From: a virus
Direction: 5' to 3' (one strand)
Length of the DNA: 29,758 nt
IMG/VR virus record: IMGVR_UViG_3300020455_000069
Coordinates: 1-29,758 of that record
Part shown: in pieces, positions 7,601 to 15,388 of the stretch
How the letters are laid out: the number at the start of each line of letters is the position of its first letter
How positions within the stretch are numbered: position 1 is the stretch's first letter
Program-made: the position numbers and the translations under genes
The notes under the pieces: model-generated
Database searches by the model: none
What the model was told of the DNA's origin: nothing
The model's input: the letters and a program-made list of their open reading frames with translations, nothing else

Positions 7601-10358
7601 TGTAATTAGTCCTTATATTGAAGATACTCAAGATGGTGTTTATCATCTTTATGTTGTTAATGCTGGTAATAATGTTGGAGTAGCTCAATTCAGTGATCTT
7701 GGTTATAGTCAGAATGTAACTGATTTATATCCACAGTTAGATAGAGATAATGTTGATGATAACCCACAAGCAGCTGCCTCTTATGCTAGAAGATCTCCAT
7801 TAGGTGATGTAACAACAAATGACCTTAAGAAGAGTCTTACTAGGGAGTCTGTAGATAAATTCCTTACTGATTTCCATATTGGTGTTCCTATTAGTGGAGT
7901 TTCTACAACATATACTAGTGCAACTGATGGAACTGCTCTTATTACATTCTCTAGAGAGCATGGATATAATAGTATCTACAGTGATGGTAGCATTATATAC
8001 GCAGCAGGTAGTGGTGGTACTGCAGGTACATATTATAATGTTAAATTATTTGATACAGGTACTGTTGATTGGAGAGGTGCATTAGGAAAAGTTACTGTTA
8101 CTGGTACTACTATTTCTGCAGTTGAAATTACATCTGGTGGTTCTGGATATTCAGCAAGTGGTGGAATATTAGATGTTGATTCAACTCAACATTCAGGTCT
8201 TCCAACAGGTGGTAAAGTTCAATTTACGGGATTAGTTAATAGTGTTATTGGAAACGCTGTTCAGATAACAGGTGTAAGTACTAGTACCAGTGGTCTTTAT
8301 AGAATTAGTGATGTTAGTGCTAAGAATAGAATAACTGTTGAAGTTAATAATAGTGATCCTACTATTGATGTTGGTCAATACGCATTGAATATTGCACCAT
8401 CACTTACAGTATTATCGCATTCTTATGATAGTGTGGAGAAGATATTAACTATTACTACTCATATCTCTCATGGATTGAGTTTAGGTAATAAGATTAGAAT
8501 TTTAGAAACTACAAGAAATAATCTTGGTGATTTTATCGTTAATGAAATAGTTGATAAGGATACTTTCACAGTTTCATCTGCTACAGATGTGTCTGCCATT
8601 TCTAATGCTTCTTCCTTTATCTTACCTCATGGTTTATCTGCCAATGATAAGAGTTCTGATAAGGATGCGGAGAATTTAGGTGCTAGAGGTTTATCTTTCT
8701 ATGATAATCAGACTATAACTCTTGCTAGTGTTCTTGCAAAAGCAGATACTACAATTAAATTAACTACTACTGCTAATGCAATCTATAGATTTGAACTTGG
8801 ATCTTATGTTCAGGTTAATGATGAGATTATAAGAATTTCTAATAATCAATTATTTGGTAGTGGTGCTAATGAATTGCAGGTAATTCGTGGTTCATTGGGA
8901 ACAAGTGCTGTTGCACATGATAATGGTACATTGGTCAAGAAAATTAAACCACTTGCTATTGAATTTAGAAGACCTTCTATTATTCGTGCTTCTGGTCATA
9001 CATTTGAATATATTGGTTATGGTCCAGGTAACTATTCAACTGGTCTTCCACAGGTTCAGGTTAAGACATTAACTGAGGATGAGGATTACTTAGCACAGGC
9101 ACAAGAAAGAGATTGTGGTACTGTTGTTTATACTGGTATGAACAGTAAGGGTGACTTTATCATTGGCAATAAGAAGATCAATTCTTCCACTGGTAAAGAA
9201 ACTACATTTGATATTCCAGTACCAACTGTAACTGGACAAGATCCATCTAGATTATCTGTTGTCTTTGATGAAGTTATTGTTAAAGAAAGACTGTTGGTTG
9301 AGGGTGGTAAGTCTAATCAATTATTGACTGAATTTAATGGTCCAGTAACATTTAGAAATACTGTTACCTTTAAATCTACAGAGATCCATGATGGAGATCA
9401 GATTTATAGCGGTCAATTAGAAGTTAGATCTACATTAAATTCATTTACTCCCAATACTGGTTCAATTATAACCAGAGGTGGTATTGGTGCTAGAGGTAAT
9501 ATGAATATTGGTGGTAGTTTTTATGTTGGTGCTATTCATAATGTAACTCCAGGTAATGGAGGTATTAGTACATCAGGTGATTTCATTGGATATGGTGCTA
9601 CATTCCGAAATGGTTTAAATGTTTCTAGTGGTAATTTAACTGTTAATGGAACAGGAACATTTGGTGGTGCTGTAGTTGCTGGTGGTTCTATAACTGCTTC
9701 TGGAGACTCAACAGTTAGTGGTAATATTACTACTGATGGTGGTACATTCGATGCTATTCGAGTTGGAGTTACTGGTTCAAATCTTATTGATTGCTTCCCT
9801 AATGTCACAAATACACCAGCAAACCAAGGTGGTAAAGGTAGTGGAAATATAATTTTGAGAGGTGAAGATCGGGAAGGTAAAGGTGTTTATGTAACGACTG
9901 GGGCTGCTGGTGGTAGTGCAAAATATATTGCTAAGTTTGAACAACATTCAACCTCTAATAAGGGACATTTTGAGTTACTTTACGATGGTCAAACTAGAAT
10001 TATAAGTGAATCTTGGGGAACTGAAATCAAAGGTGGTGAATTAAGATGTAATGATGATATTGTTGCATTCTTTGCTTCAGCATCTGATCAAAATCTAAAA
10101 GATAATATCACTCTTATTGAAGATCCTCTTGCTAAAGTATTGTCAATTAGTGGTAATACATTTAACTGGAATGAAAAATCAGCCCGTGAAGGTACGCTTG
10201 ATACTGGTGTAATAGCACAACAAGTTGAAGCACTAGGACTTCCAGGTTTGGTTAAAACTAAGGAGGATGGATTCAAAACTGTTCATTATGATAAGTTAAT
10301 ACCACTTCTAATAGAAGCAATTAAGGAACTAAATGCTAAGGTTGATGCTTTGAGTTAA
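4659..10358 (+). CDS. Giant tail fibre protein with C-terminal S74 intramolecular chaperone (1899 aa)
   Basis: The N-terminus (RILYVNPSDLDSTDAIENQG, then PFKTIQRALLEAARFSW) is the conserved start of a long cyanophage structural protein and reads like the first turns of a right-handed beta-helix. The middle holds several divergent beta modules with a 'HGL-x-x-G-x-x-I-x-I' core near residues 304, 650, 884 and 1260. A fibre shaft rich in Gly, Thr and Ser (about 1580-1720) follows. The last 91 residues form a peptidase_S74/intramolecular chaperone domain: SDQNLKDN with the Ser-Lys pair at Ser1809 and Lys1814, FNWN, TGVIAQQVEALG, VHYDKLIPLLIEAIKEL. In this family the domain trimerises the fibre and then cuts itself off in front of the Ser. 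No Shine-Dalgarno is visible; the leader is AT-rich. Confidence 0.85.
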   Translation: MPLNKLENFIKNTEGRILYVNPSDLDSTDAIENQGNSLTKPFKTIQRALLEAARFSWVKGSDNDIVEKTTILLYPGEHLIDNRPGYGILTEDNTAKAKSPSGVKTVASTELTLTPSSNFDLTQEDNVLYKFNSIDGGVIVPRGTSLVGLDLRKTKVRPKYVPNPTDPNVKDTALFRITGACYFWQFTTFDGDEDGLVYTDPADFSSTHVAKPTFSHHKLTIFEYADGINVRDDKGFTLTDLAMYYSKLSNAFNPASGRDVTEKYPSASGGFSPQRPEYEIVGAFATDPISISEIISGNGSTPGNVITVTTNTDHGLNRGTPIKIKGVGVANYNVSTVVTGVDPTDKKKFTYSLEFVPANLPPKPNVDAATVTIETDTVSGASPYIFNCSLRSVWGMNGMFADGAKATGFRSVVAAQFTGVSLQKDDRAFLKYDASGRGYEEISTTKVTGTDLSSGSSSLNEQKVYHLDSGAIYKSDWETTHIKATNDAVMQLVSIFAIGYTRHFDVQAGSDYSLTNSNSNFGQLSLVSTGFKKKAFTKDDKAIVTSVITPRAITAEEEQIDWQAIDVALTCSANKGNQLYLYKWTDPNNKPPVLIQGYRVGAKSNDQLTILVGNNEHTATINMVDSFNGTQAVGTSSASKNYPVTNVSNSVLTIGTHGLQTGEKILIIADDGDLPENIEADKIYYAITGSPLAANQVKIASSLTNANNGTAITLYHSGSKLNVISRVSDKDAGDVGSPIQYDTTNNNWFIHTDLSTTGGGGTPAPDAGTTTSQSCSAIWKEIAGQGTAGLSARTDDSYLKRTPDSRSLDEKLYKLRVVIPKEFDNSKNPEEGFIIQSSSSTGFRTDADADVSAITQNTPILSGEDYGYNRNLSFISTCTAASGTATLLSELPHGVNVGDSIIVKNISDTVNTTGDSTKGFNGTFKVTSVDNSHQFKYSLTDTDGILHTTGLMNNDINSRTTNLPRFERNDCQNNYYIYRNDVISPYIEDTQDGVYHLYVVNAGNNVGVAQFSDLGYSQNVTDLYPQLDRDNVDDNPQAAASYARRSPLGDVTTNDLKKSLTRESVDKFLTDFHIGVPISGVSTTYTSATDGTALITFSREHGYNSIYSDGSIIYAAGSGGTAGTYYNVKLFDTGTVDWRGALGKVTVTGTTISAVEITSGGSGYSASGGILDVDSTQHSGLPTGGKVQFTGLVNSVIGNAVQITGVSTSTSGLYRISDVSAKNRITVEVNNSDPTIDVGQYALNIAPSLTVLSHSYDSVEKILTITTHISHGLSLGNKIRILETTRNNLGDFIVNEIVDKDTFTVSSATDVSAISNASSFILPHGLSANDKSSDKDAENLGARGLSFYDNQTITLASVLAKADTTIKLTTTANAIYRFELGSYVQVNDEIIRISNNQLFGSGANELQVIRGSLGTSAVAHDNGTLVKKIKPLAIEFRRPSIIRASGHTFEYIGYGPGNYSTGLPQVQVKTLTEDEDYLAQAQERDCGTVVYTGMNSKGDFIIGNKKINSSTGKETTFDIPVPTVTGQDPSRLSVVFDEVIVKERLLVEGGKSNQLLTEFNGPVTFRNTVTFKSTEIHDGDQIYSGQLEVRSTLNSFTPNTGSIITRGGIGARGNMNIGGSFYVGAIHNVTPGNGGISTSGDFIGYGATFRNGLNVSSGNLTVNGTGTFGGAVVAGGSITASGDSTVSGNITTDGGTFDAIRVGVTGSNLIDCFPNVTNTPANQGGKGSGNIILRGEDREGKGVYVTTGAAGGSAKYIAKFEQHSTSNKGHFELLYDGQTRIISESWGTEIKGGELRCNDDIVAFFASASDQNLKDNITLIEDPLAKVLSISGNTFNWNEKSAREGTLDTGVIAQQVEALGLPGLVKTKEDGFKTVHYDKLIPLLIEAIKELNAKVDALS

Positions 10359-10360
10359 GT

Positions 10361-11044
10361 ATGAGTCAAATTTTTAATATTTTCCCCACTACAGTGTATG
10401 TTGGGGAAATGAGTGACCATGACAATTATAAGAAAAGTTTTTATGATGTGTATCATAAATTCGATTATGAGGAAACTGAGTATAATAATACTGTTAGTGA
10501 AAATACTGGTAATCCAAATATAATACATCTGGAAGATAGTCTTGAACCAATATTCGATGAGATTATTTCTCACGTGAAAAAATATACTAGTGAGGTATTG
10601 GGATATAAGGATATTTTTCAATATATGGTTACTAAAAGTTGGTTATCCAGAACTAGAGATGAAAAAGAAATTCCTTGGCACATACATTCTACGAGTCATA
10701 TTTCTTTTTGTTACTACTTGAATATGCCACCCAAGGCACATAAATTAAAATTTAGTAATCCTCATAATAAAAATAGTTTATGGCTTGGTAATAAGGAAGG
10801 AAAATATGATAGTTTACAAATGATTGAAAAATATAATGAAAGAAATGCAGAAACATTTTTTATTGATCCACCAGAAGGTCATGTTGCATTATTTCCAAGT
10901 AGTTTAATGCATAGTACTGAATCTATTGAAGGGTTTGAAGGTGAAAGATTGGCAATTGTTGGTGACATTACTTTAGTCCTAAAAGAACATTTACTTGGTT
11001 TCTCAACAGGATACATTCATCCTCAATATTGGAAAATTTACTAA
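10361..11044 (+). CDS. 2OG-Fe(II) oxygenase-like protein (227 aa)
   Basis: Starts two bases after the giant fibre gene stops. It begins IFNIFPTTVYVG, the usual opening of the phage/bacterial '2OG-Fe(II) oxygenase' group related to TIGR02466. The core has W106-H-I-H109-STSH113 then ISFCYYLNMP, and a C-terminal stretch GHVALFPSSLMHSTES with distal His184 and Arg196 as probable 2-oxoglutarate anchor. The first iron-binding motif reads HxH rather than HxD, as is common in this group. Such enzymes hydroxylate protein or small-molecule substrates using 2-oxoglutarate and O2. Lying between two fibre genes, it may act on fibre proteins, which is inference. The stop overlaps the CTAAATA box of the next gene. 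Confidence 0.7.
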   Translation: MSQIFNIFPTTVYVGEMSDHDNYKKSFYDVYHKFDYEETEYNNTVSENTGNPNIIHLEDSLEPIFDEIISHVKKYTSEVLGYKDIFQYMVTKSWLSRTRDEKEIPWHIHSTSHISFCYYLNMPPKAHKLKFSNPHNKNSLWLGNKEGKYDSLQMIEKYNERNAETFFIDPPEGHVALFPSSLMHSTESIEGFEGERLAIVGDITLVLKEHLLGFSTGYIHPQYWKIY

Positions 11045-11047
11045 ATA
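11040..11047 (+). promoter_or_regulatory. T4-type late promoter box (ACTAAATA)
   Basis: ACTAAATA overlaps the stop of the oxygenase gene and lies 18 bases before the start of the 795-aa gene. It is identical to the box at 4619. The leader downstream is a poly-A-rich stretch without a Shine-Dalgarno. Confidence 0.5.
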
Positions 11048-11064
11048 ATTAAAAAAAATATACA

Positions 11065-13452
11065 ATGACTATAAACAAGACCACTGGAGATGCAATAAAA
11101 TTTTCTGATATAGCATCAGAATTTGGTTATCCTAGCAATGTTGGAGGTAATCGAAATGGACTTGGGAAGTATCGTGTAAGTGAAACATACGGTGCTTTAG
11201 TTAATATACCATTAGATACTAATGCTGGAGCAACACTGAATAAAGACATACCACAGGCAGGTGCGATTAGATTTAGTGATTTCTATAAAGCAAGATTGAA
11301 TATGGTAGTTGATTTATATACAGGTGCAACTACAACAAGACAGAATATTAAAGATAAGTACAACAACAATGATGTAAATGTTGTTGGTGGTTTTATTTCA
11401 AAACCTTCTAGTACGTCAGGAAAGAAAGTAATAGGGCATATTAATAAAAAAATAGGGTCTGTTAAAGCAGATGAAGATCAATCTAAAGTTGCTGTTAGGA
11501 GTGGTATATGGGATACGGATACTGATTTTACTATCAATCTTGGACCTGATGCCGAAGTTTTTGGTGCTGGTGGTGATGGTGGTGATGCTGGATGGAATTG
11601 TTATTTGAATAATCAAACTATTCCCCCAAATAATCCTAATGTAGGAAATAATGCACCATATAATGCAACCAGTGCTTTAGGTGTAGAACAGACACCAGCA
11701 ACGGTTATCAATAATGGTTATATTCAGACTGGATACGGTGGAGGCGGTGGAGGTGGTTATGCTGCTTGTAATCCTAGTAAATCTGGTTGGGATCCTCGTG
11801 CTGGAGGCGGTGGAGGCGGTGGAGGTGCTGGATTTCCAAACGGTGAAGGCGGATTAAAAAATGATGTTGATGGTGATGATCCTACTGATGGTGATGATTC
11901 CACAGACAAAGTTAGAGGACTTGGTGGATCCAAACAAACTAACGGATGTGCTGTTGGTGGCGATGGTGGTAATGGTGGAGATCCTAGTAATGTTGCTACT
12001 GATGGTATTACTGGAACTTCTTCTAGATGGTATGGTAAAGAGTGTGAGAGATATGGTGGAGATAAAGGTATAGATGGAAATGCTATAAGAGTTACAACTG
12101 GTGCTGCATCTGGAGTTAGTTGTGTCTTTAGTTCTTCAAATAGTCAGTCACCATATTCAACTGGATCTGTATGGAGTCATTCTAATTCTGCACCTAATAA
12201 TAATGCAGGTACTATTACATCTGGTCCTAGTGTATTTGGTCTTGGTGGAACACAACAGAGTAGTCAAACTATTAATTGTACTGTAGGTACTACAATAGGT
12301 GGAATAGTTGTTACTGATCCAATTTCAAGTGTAACATGGTCTGAGCATAACATTGTAGAAACTGCATGGGTTTATTCAAGATTGGGTGGTGGTAATGCAA
12401 GCACACCAAACTGGTCACAGTTCTTGGTTGATTATGGTATGTATCCATCAAATACTGATGTTTTAGTAACAACTTCACCACATGCTGGTACTTGGTATTC
12501 ATTTCTCGCTGCAGGAACATATTCAATAGATTTCCAAGTAGATAATACTGCAATGGTATATTGGAATGGTGTTCTAATAGGATCAAACGGAAGTAGTCCT
12601 CATAACACTACAACAACCTTAAGTCTTCCTGTTCCTAATAGTAATTCACATAACTTTTTAACTATTTTAGTTTCAAACGTTGATAATGGGGGTGGATGGG
12701 CAACTAACCCTGCTGGTTTAGCATTTGAATTAAAGAATCCTTCAGGAACAGTAATACAAAGATCTGATAATCCATTTCCTACCTTAGCACAACAATATAC
12801 TGCTTGGGGATGGGGAACATTTTTACAGAATTATAATGTATTTCCACTTGATACTAGTTCTGGAATACCTAGAGAACCTTATTATAATCAATGGTTATCT
12901 ACTGATTATTCAATCGTAGTTTCAAATGCTGGTAATGTGACAGTAGAAGCTGCTGTTGATGGTCAGGCAACATTTAAATGGAATGGTACTACTATAGGAT
13001 CTACAACTAATAAGTCTGGTAGTGATACTTTTACAGTTAGTAATGTTCCTGCTGGTACTCATATATTAAATGTTGCACAGCGTAATGATCGTAATAATAT
13101 TAATGATTATTGGTACTTGAATCCAGGTGGAGTTGGATTTGTTGTTCGAGATGTGACAAATAATACAATTAAGACATCGAGAAATACTGGTTCCCAACCA
13201 TCATCACCTAGAGCAAGGATTCAATTAGCAAATAATAATAGAACCATACAGTGTGAAGATACTCCAATAGGAGGAGATAATGATTATGATGATTTAGTTA
13301 TAAATTGTACTTCTGGTGAATTTAGTATAACCAGTGCAACAAATCCAGCAACATTTTTATGGACTGCTCCTAGTACTGCTGGTGGTGGTGTAAATATAAT
13401 TAATAATGGTACAATTCATGGAACCACTGTCTATAATAGTACGGTAAGTTAG
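11065..13452 (+). CDS. Glycine-rich tail fibre adhesin-like protein (795 aa)
   Basis: The N-terminus contains two copies of a short anchor motif: AIKFSDIASEFG near residue 10 and AIRFSDFYKARLN near residue 69. Residues about 165-340 are glycine-rich, with runs of seven (225-231) and eight (247-254) consecutive glycines and smaller GGDGG clusters. This recalls the polyglycine sandwiches of T-even gp38-type adhesins, where loops between glycine stretches touch the receptor. Residues about 435-570 and 575-710 are a divergent internal duplication (W..FL..Y.v.P, then Y.I, VD..a...WNG..IGS, and W..NP.G..F). The C-terminus has an acidic turn (GGDNDYDDLVINCT). A receptor-binding role is a reasoned inference. 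No Shine-Dalgarno is visible. Confidence 0.65.
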   Translation: MTINKTTGDAIKFSDIASEFGYPSNVGGNRNGLGKYRVSETYGALVNIPLDTNAGATLNKDIPQAGAIRFSDFYKARLNMVVDLYTGATTTRQNIKDKYNNNDVNVVGGFISKPSSTSGKKVIGHINKKIGSVKADEDQSKVAVRSGIWDTDTDFTINLGPDAEVFGAGGDGGDAGWNCYLNNQTIPPNNPNVGNNAPYNATSALGVEQTPATVINNGYIQTGYGGGGGGGYAACNPSKSGWDPRAGGGGGGGGAGFPNGEGGLKNDVDGDDPTDGDDSTDKVRGLGGSKQTNGCAVGGDGGNGGDPSNVATDGITGTSSRWYGKECERYGGDKGIDGNAIRVTTGAASGVSCVFSSSNSQSPYSTGSVWSHSNSAPNNNAGTITSGPSVFGLGGTQQSSQTINCTVGTTIGGIVVTDPISSVTWSEHNIVETAWVYSRLGGGNASTPNWSQFLVDYGMYPSNTDVLVTTSPHAGTWYSFLAAGTYSIDFQVDNTAMVYWNGVLIGSNGSSPHNTTTTLSLPVPNSNSHNFLTILVSNVDNGGGWATNPAGLAFELKNPSGTVIQRSDNPFPTLAQQYTAWGWGTFLQNYNVFPLDTSSGIPREPYYNQWLSTDYSIVVSNAGNVTVEAAVDGQATFKWNGTTIGSTTNKSGSDTFTVSNVPAGTHILNVAQRNDRNNINDYWYLNPGGVGFVVRDVTNNTIKTSRNTGSQPSSPRARIQLANNNRTIQCEDTPIGGDNDYDDLVINCTSGEFSITSATNPATFLWTAPSTAGGGVNIINNGTIHGTTVYNSTVS
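11737..11757 (+). repeat. In-frame polyglycine tract 1 of adhesin gene
   Basis: Seven consecutive Gly codons built around one GGAGGCGGT unit plus variants. It is GC-rich in an AT-rich gene. Length changes by whole codons would keep the frame. Confidence 0.75.
11803..11826 (+). repeat. In-frame polyglycine tract 2 of adhesin gene
   Basis: Eight Gly codons made of two exact copies of the 9-base unit GGAGGCGGT and a partial third. The same unit occurs in tract 1 about 60 bases earlier, so recombination or slippage between them could change the loop between. Confidence 0.75.
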
Positions 13453-13468
13453 ATTCTAATTCTATATT

Positions 13469-13816
13469 ATGAAAATTATTTTTAAAATTATTGAGTATCT
13501 ACCAGATACTAATCAAATACTTGTAAAATTTGCTAGACAAAATGCACCTAAACCAATAGATGATTATTCACCTGTTGCTATTGGATGTGGTACAATAGAT
13601 ACTCTTGATAATATTAATTTTATAGAATCTATATGTAATAGAGGAAAATCTTTAGTTGAACAACAAGAAAAAGAAGAACTAGTTTTGAATAAAAATATTT
13701 GTGAGGAAATAGAAGGAACTAGATTTGAGGATTATGTTGGTAAGGTTGTTGGTGCTGATATAAGTAATTTACCTAAAGTTAAAACTAGAAAATTGAAAAG
13801 AATTGATATAGAATGA
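13469..13816 (+). CDS. Hypothetical protein, first gene of fibre-region operon (115 aa)
   Basis: Begins 16 bases after the adhesin gene. It starts MKIIFKIIEYLPDTNQILVKF, a beta-hairpin-like pattern, continues DDYSPVAIGCGTIDTLDN, and ends in a charged helix and a basic tail (KVKTRKLKRIDIE). The last four bases (ATGA) are shared with the next gene, starting a chain of four overlapping genes. I recognise the N-terminal pattern from cyanophage proteins encoded near fibres but cannot name a function. A role with the neighbouring cupin and hydroxylase-like genes is possible from linkage only. Confidence 0.6.
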   Translation: MKIIFKIIEYLPDTNQILVKFARQNAPKPIDDYSPVAIGCGTIDTLDNINFIESICNRGKSLVEQQEKEELVLNKNICEEIEGTRFEDYVGKVVGADISNLPKVKTRKLKRIDIE

Positions 13817-14307
13817 ATACATTTAATAGAATTTATAGATCACCTAAATTTTTTCTTTGTGCATATCACTGTGCAAAGGGTTCTACAACTACTGAATTGG
13901 TAGAAGAATGTTTTTCTCAATTTTCATTTGTATATTATGGTAATGCTACATCATATAATGTTGATGGTGATAAAGTAATGGTGGATAATATTATTGGAGA
14001 TGGAAGTCTTATAGATGTTAGAAAATATATTGATTATACTGATTTTGGAATATACCATGAAGATACGAGAATTGTATCTTTTAATTCTTGGAAAAAAACT
14101 GATAAATGGGAAGGAAGACTTATAGATAGAAATGAATCTATAATATCATCTAGTAAGGGTTATTCTTGTGTATTATGTTTTGAGGGTATTTGTAATATAA
14201 ATGGTAAAGATATTGGTGAATTAAATTATGCCAATCTTAAACAAGGAAAAGAATATATTATTAATATTCCACAGGATTCATACGTTGCTTTATTTGAATT
14301 ATGTTAA
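13813..14307 (+). CDS. Hypothetical protein, cupin-like C-terminus suspected (164 aa)
   Basis: Overlaps both neighbours (ATGA at the front, ATGTTAA at the back). The N-terminal half contains AYHCAKGSTTTELVEECF. The C-terminal half reads as short beta strands, SCVLCFEGICNINGKDIGEL, then NLKQGKEYIINIPQDSYVALF, a pattern reminiscent of a small cupin barrel without the HxH metal motif. Five cysteines are scattered through it. It may be a non-catalytic cupin relative of the following gene or an unrelated accessory protein. No family can be named with confidence. Confidence 0.55.
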   Translation: MNTFNRIYRSPKFFLCAYHCAKGSTTTELVEECFSQFSFVYYGNATSYNVDGDKVMVDNIIGDGSLIDVRKYIDYTDFGIYHEDTRIVSFNSWKKTDKWEGRLIDRNESIISSSKGYSCVLCFEGICNINGKDIGELNYANLKQGKEYIINIPQDSYVALFELC

Positions 14308-14843
14308 GAGAGTTTTTACATGAATATTTGAATACATCTGCGGTTGCTGATGCTAAAGCATTACCGTTAGATAAATTTGAACAAAATATCTATGATTATG
14401 AAGGATTTCATTCTTATGTGCAGTATAGAGATAAAGAATTTCAAGTTCAAATATTTTTATTTCCATCATATATGATAGCACCAGAACATACTCATCCAAA
14501 TGTTCATAGTTTTGAGGTTGGTTTGAGTGGTGACTTATGGTTTAGTCATGGTGGTAAATGGATATATCCCAAACATCCTGCATTACACTTTTATAAGAAG
14601 AATCGTTGCATACAAGTAGATAATATAGATATTCATGGTGCTTCCATTGGACCGAAAGGAGGAATGTTTTTATCAGTTCAGCAATGGTTAAATGGAGTTA
14701 AACCATCATGTGTTGGTAAAGATTATGATGGTTACGGTATTTCACCTGAACAAACTAAATATGAGGGTGTTAAGTTTAAATATAAAAAATTAGATTGGAC
14801 GATGGCAGCATCAAAGGAAACTAGAAAACCACCTTGGGCATAA
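14301..14843 (+). CDS. Cupin-fold putative metalloprotein (180 aa)
   Basis: The sequence PEHTHPNVHSFEVGLSGDLWF (residues 61-81) contains H63-x-H65 and E72, close to cupin motif 1. IHGASIG (His112) fits the second motif, giving a 3-His/1-Glu type metal site. Length suits one small cupin barrel. Two-histidine cupins include dioxygenases and 2OG-dependent hydroxylases, so an oxygenase is possible, but a binding protein cannot be excluded. It overlaps the previous gene by 7 bases, and the next start is nested in its stop (TAATG). Next to a second hydroxylase-like gene, it may act on the same substrate, perhaps fibre protein (inference). Confidence 0.55.
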   Translation: MLREFLHEYLNTSAVADAKALPLDKFEQNIYDYEGFHSYVQYRDKEFQVQIFLFPSYMIAPEHTHPNVHSFEVGLSGDLWFSHGGKWIYPKHPALHFYKKNRCIQVDNIDIHGASIGPKGGMFLSVQQWLNGVKPSCVGKDYDGYGISPEQTKYEGVKFKYKKLDWTMAASKETRKPPWA

Positions 14844-15388
14844 TGATTACTAGAAAGGAATTACAAGATTTATATGAGTGGGGTTTAATAGCATCTGATA
14901 CTAAAGTTAGAAGAGGTCTTGCATCTTATAGTAAGGTAGCATCTTTTGCTGAGAAGAAAGCAGACAAATATATTGGGCGTTATAAAGATTTTGGAACTTA
15001 TATGGTTACTGGTAACTGGTTAAAGATGACTAGAAAATTAACTAATATAAGAAAAAGTGTGATGCCTGAACACATATATAAAATTCATCAAAATCCTGAA
15101 ATATTATATTCTGGTTATGCTAATTTAAAACCTGGATATTATATAAAACCCCATAAAGATCCTGATGTTTATAGTGAAAGATATAAAAGAGTTCAAATAC
15201 CTTTATCAATTCCTAAAAATTGTTATATGACTTGGGAAGATGGTAGGAGGATATATTGGAAGGATGGAGAACCTCAAGTATGGTATGTTATGGATCATAT
15301 GCACTCTGGCAATAATGATTCTAATAAAAATGCCAAATTATTATTTCTTGACGTAAAACTTGACACAGAAGTTATGATAAATAACTAA
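14843..15388 (+). CDS. Aspartyl/asparaginyl beta-hydroxylase-like 2OG oxygenase (181 aa)
   Basis: I start at ATG 14843, which overlaps the previous stop (TAATG), rather than at TTG three codons upstream. The second half matches the Asp/Asn (or proline) hydroxylase type: LKPGYYIKPHKDPD with H104-x-D106, RVQIPLSIPKNCYMTW, then W147-YVMDHMHSGNNDS with His154 as third iron ligand and LLFLDV as the last strand. The family usually has Arg about ten residues after the distal His; here Lys165 is the nearest basic residue. The reaction would be hydroxylation of a side chain using 2-oxoglutarate, O2 and Fe(II). It is the last gene of the four-gene operon, and a late box for the next fibre gene sits in its final codons. 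Confidence 0.7.
   Translation: MITRKELQDLYEWGLIASDTKVRRGLASYSKVASFAEKKADKYIGRYKDFGTYMVTGNWLKMTRKLTNIRKSVMPEHIYKIHQNPEILYSGYANLKPGYYIKPHKDPDVYSERYKRVQIPLSIPKNCYMTWEDGRRIYWKDGEPQVWYVMDHMHSGNNDSNKNAKLLFLDVKLDTEVMINN
15376..15383 (+). promoter_or_regulatory. T4-type late promoter box (GATAAATA)
   Basis: GATAAATA lies inside the last codons of the hydroxylase-like gene and 21 bases before the 983-aa fibre gene. This spacing is close to that at 753 and 11040. Confidence 0.5.
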
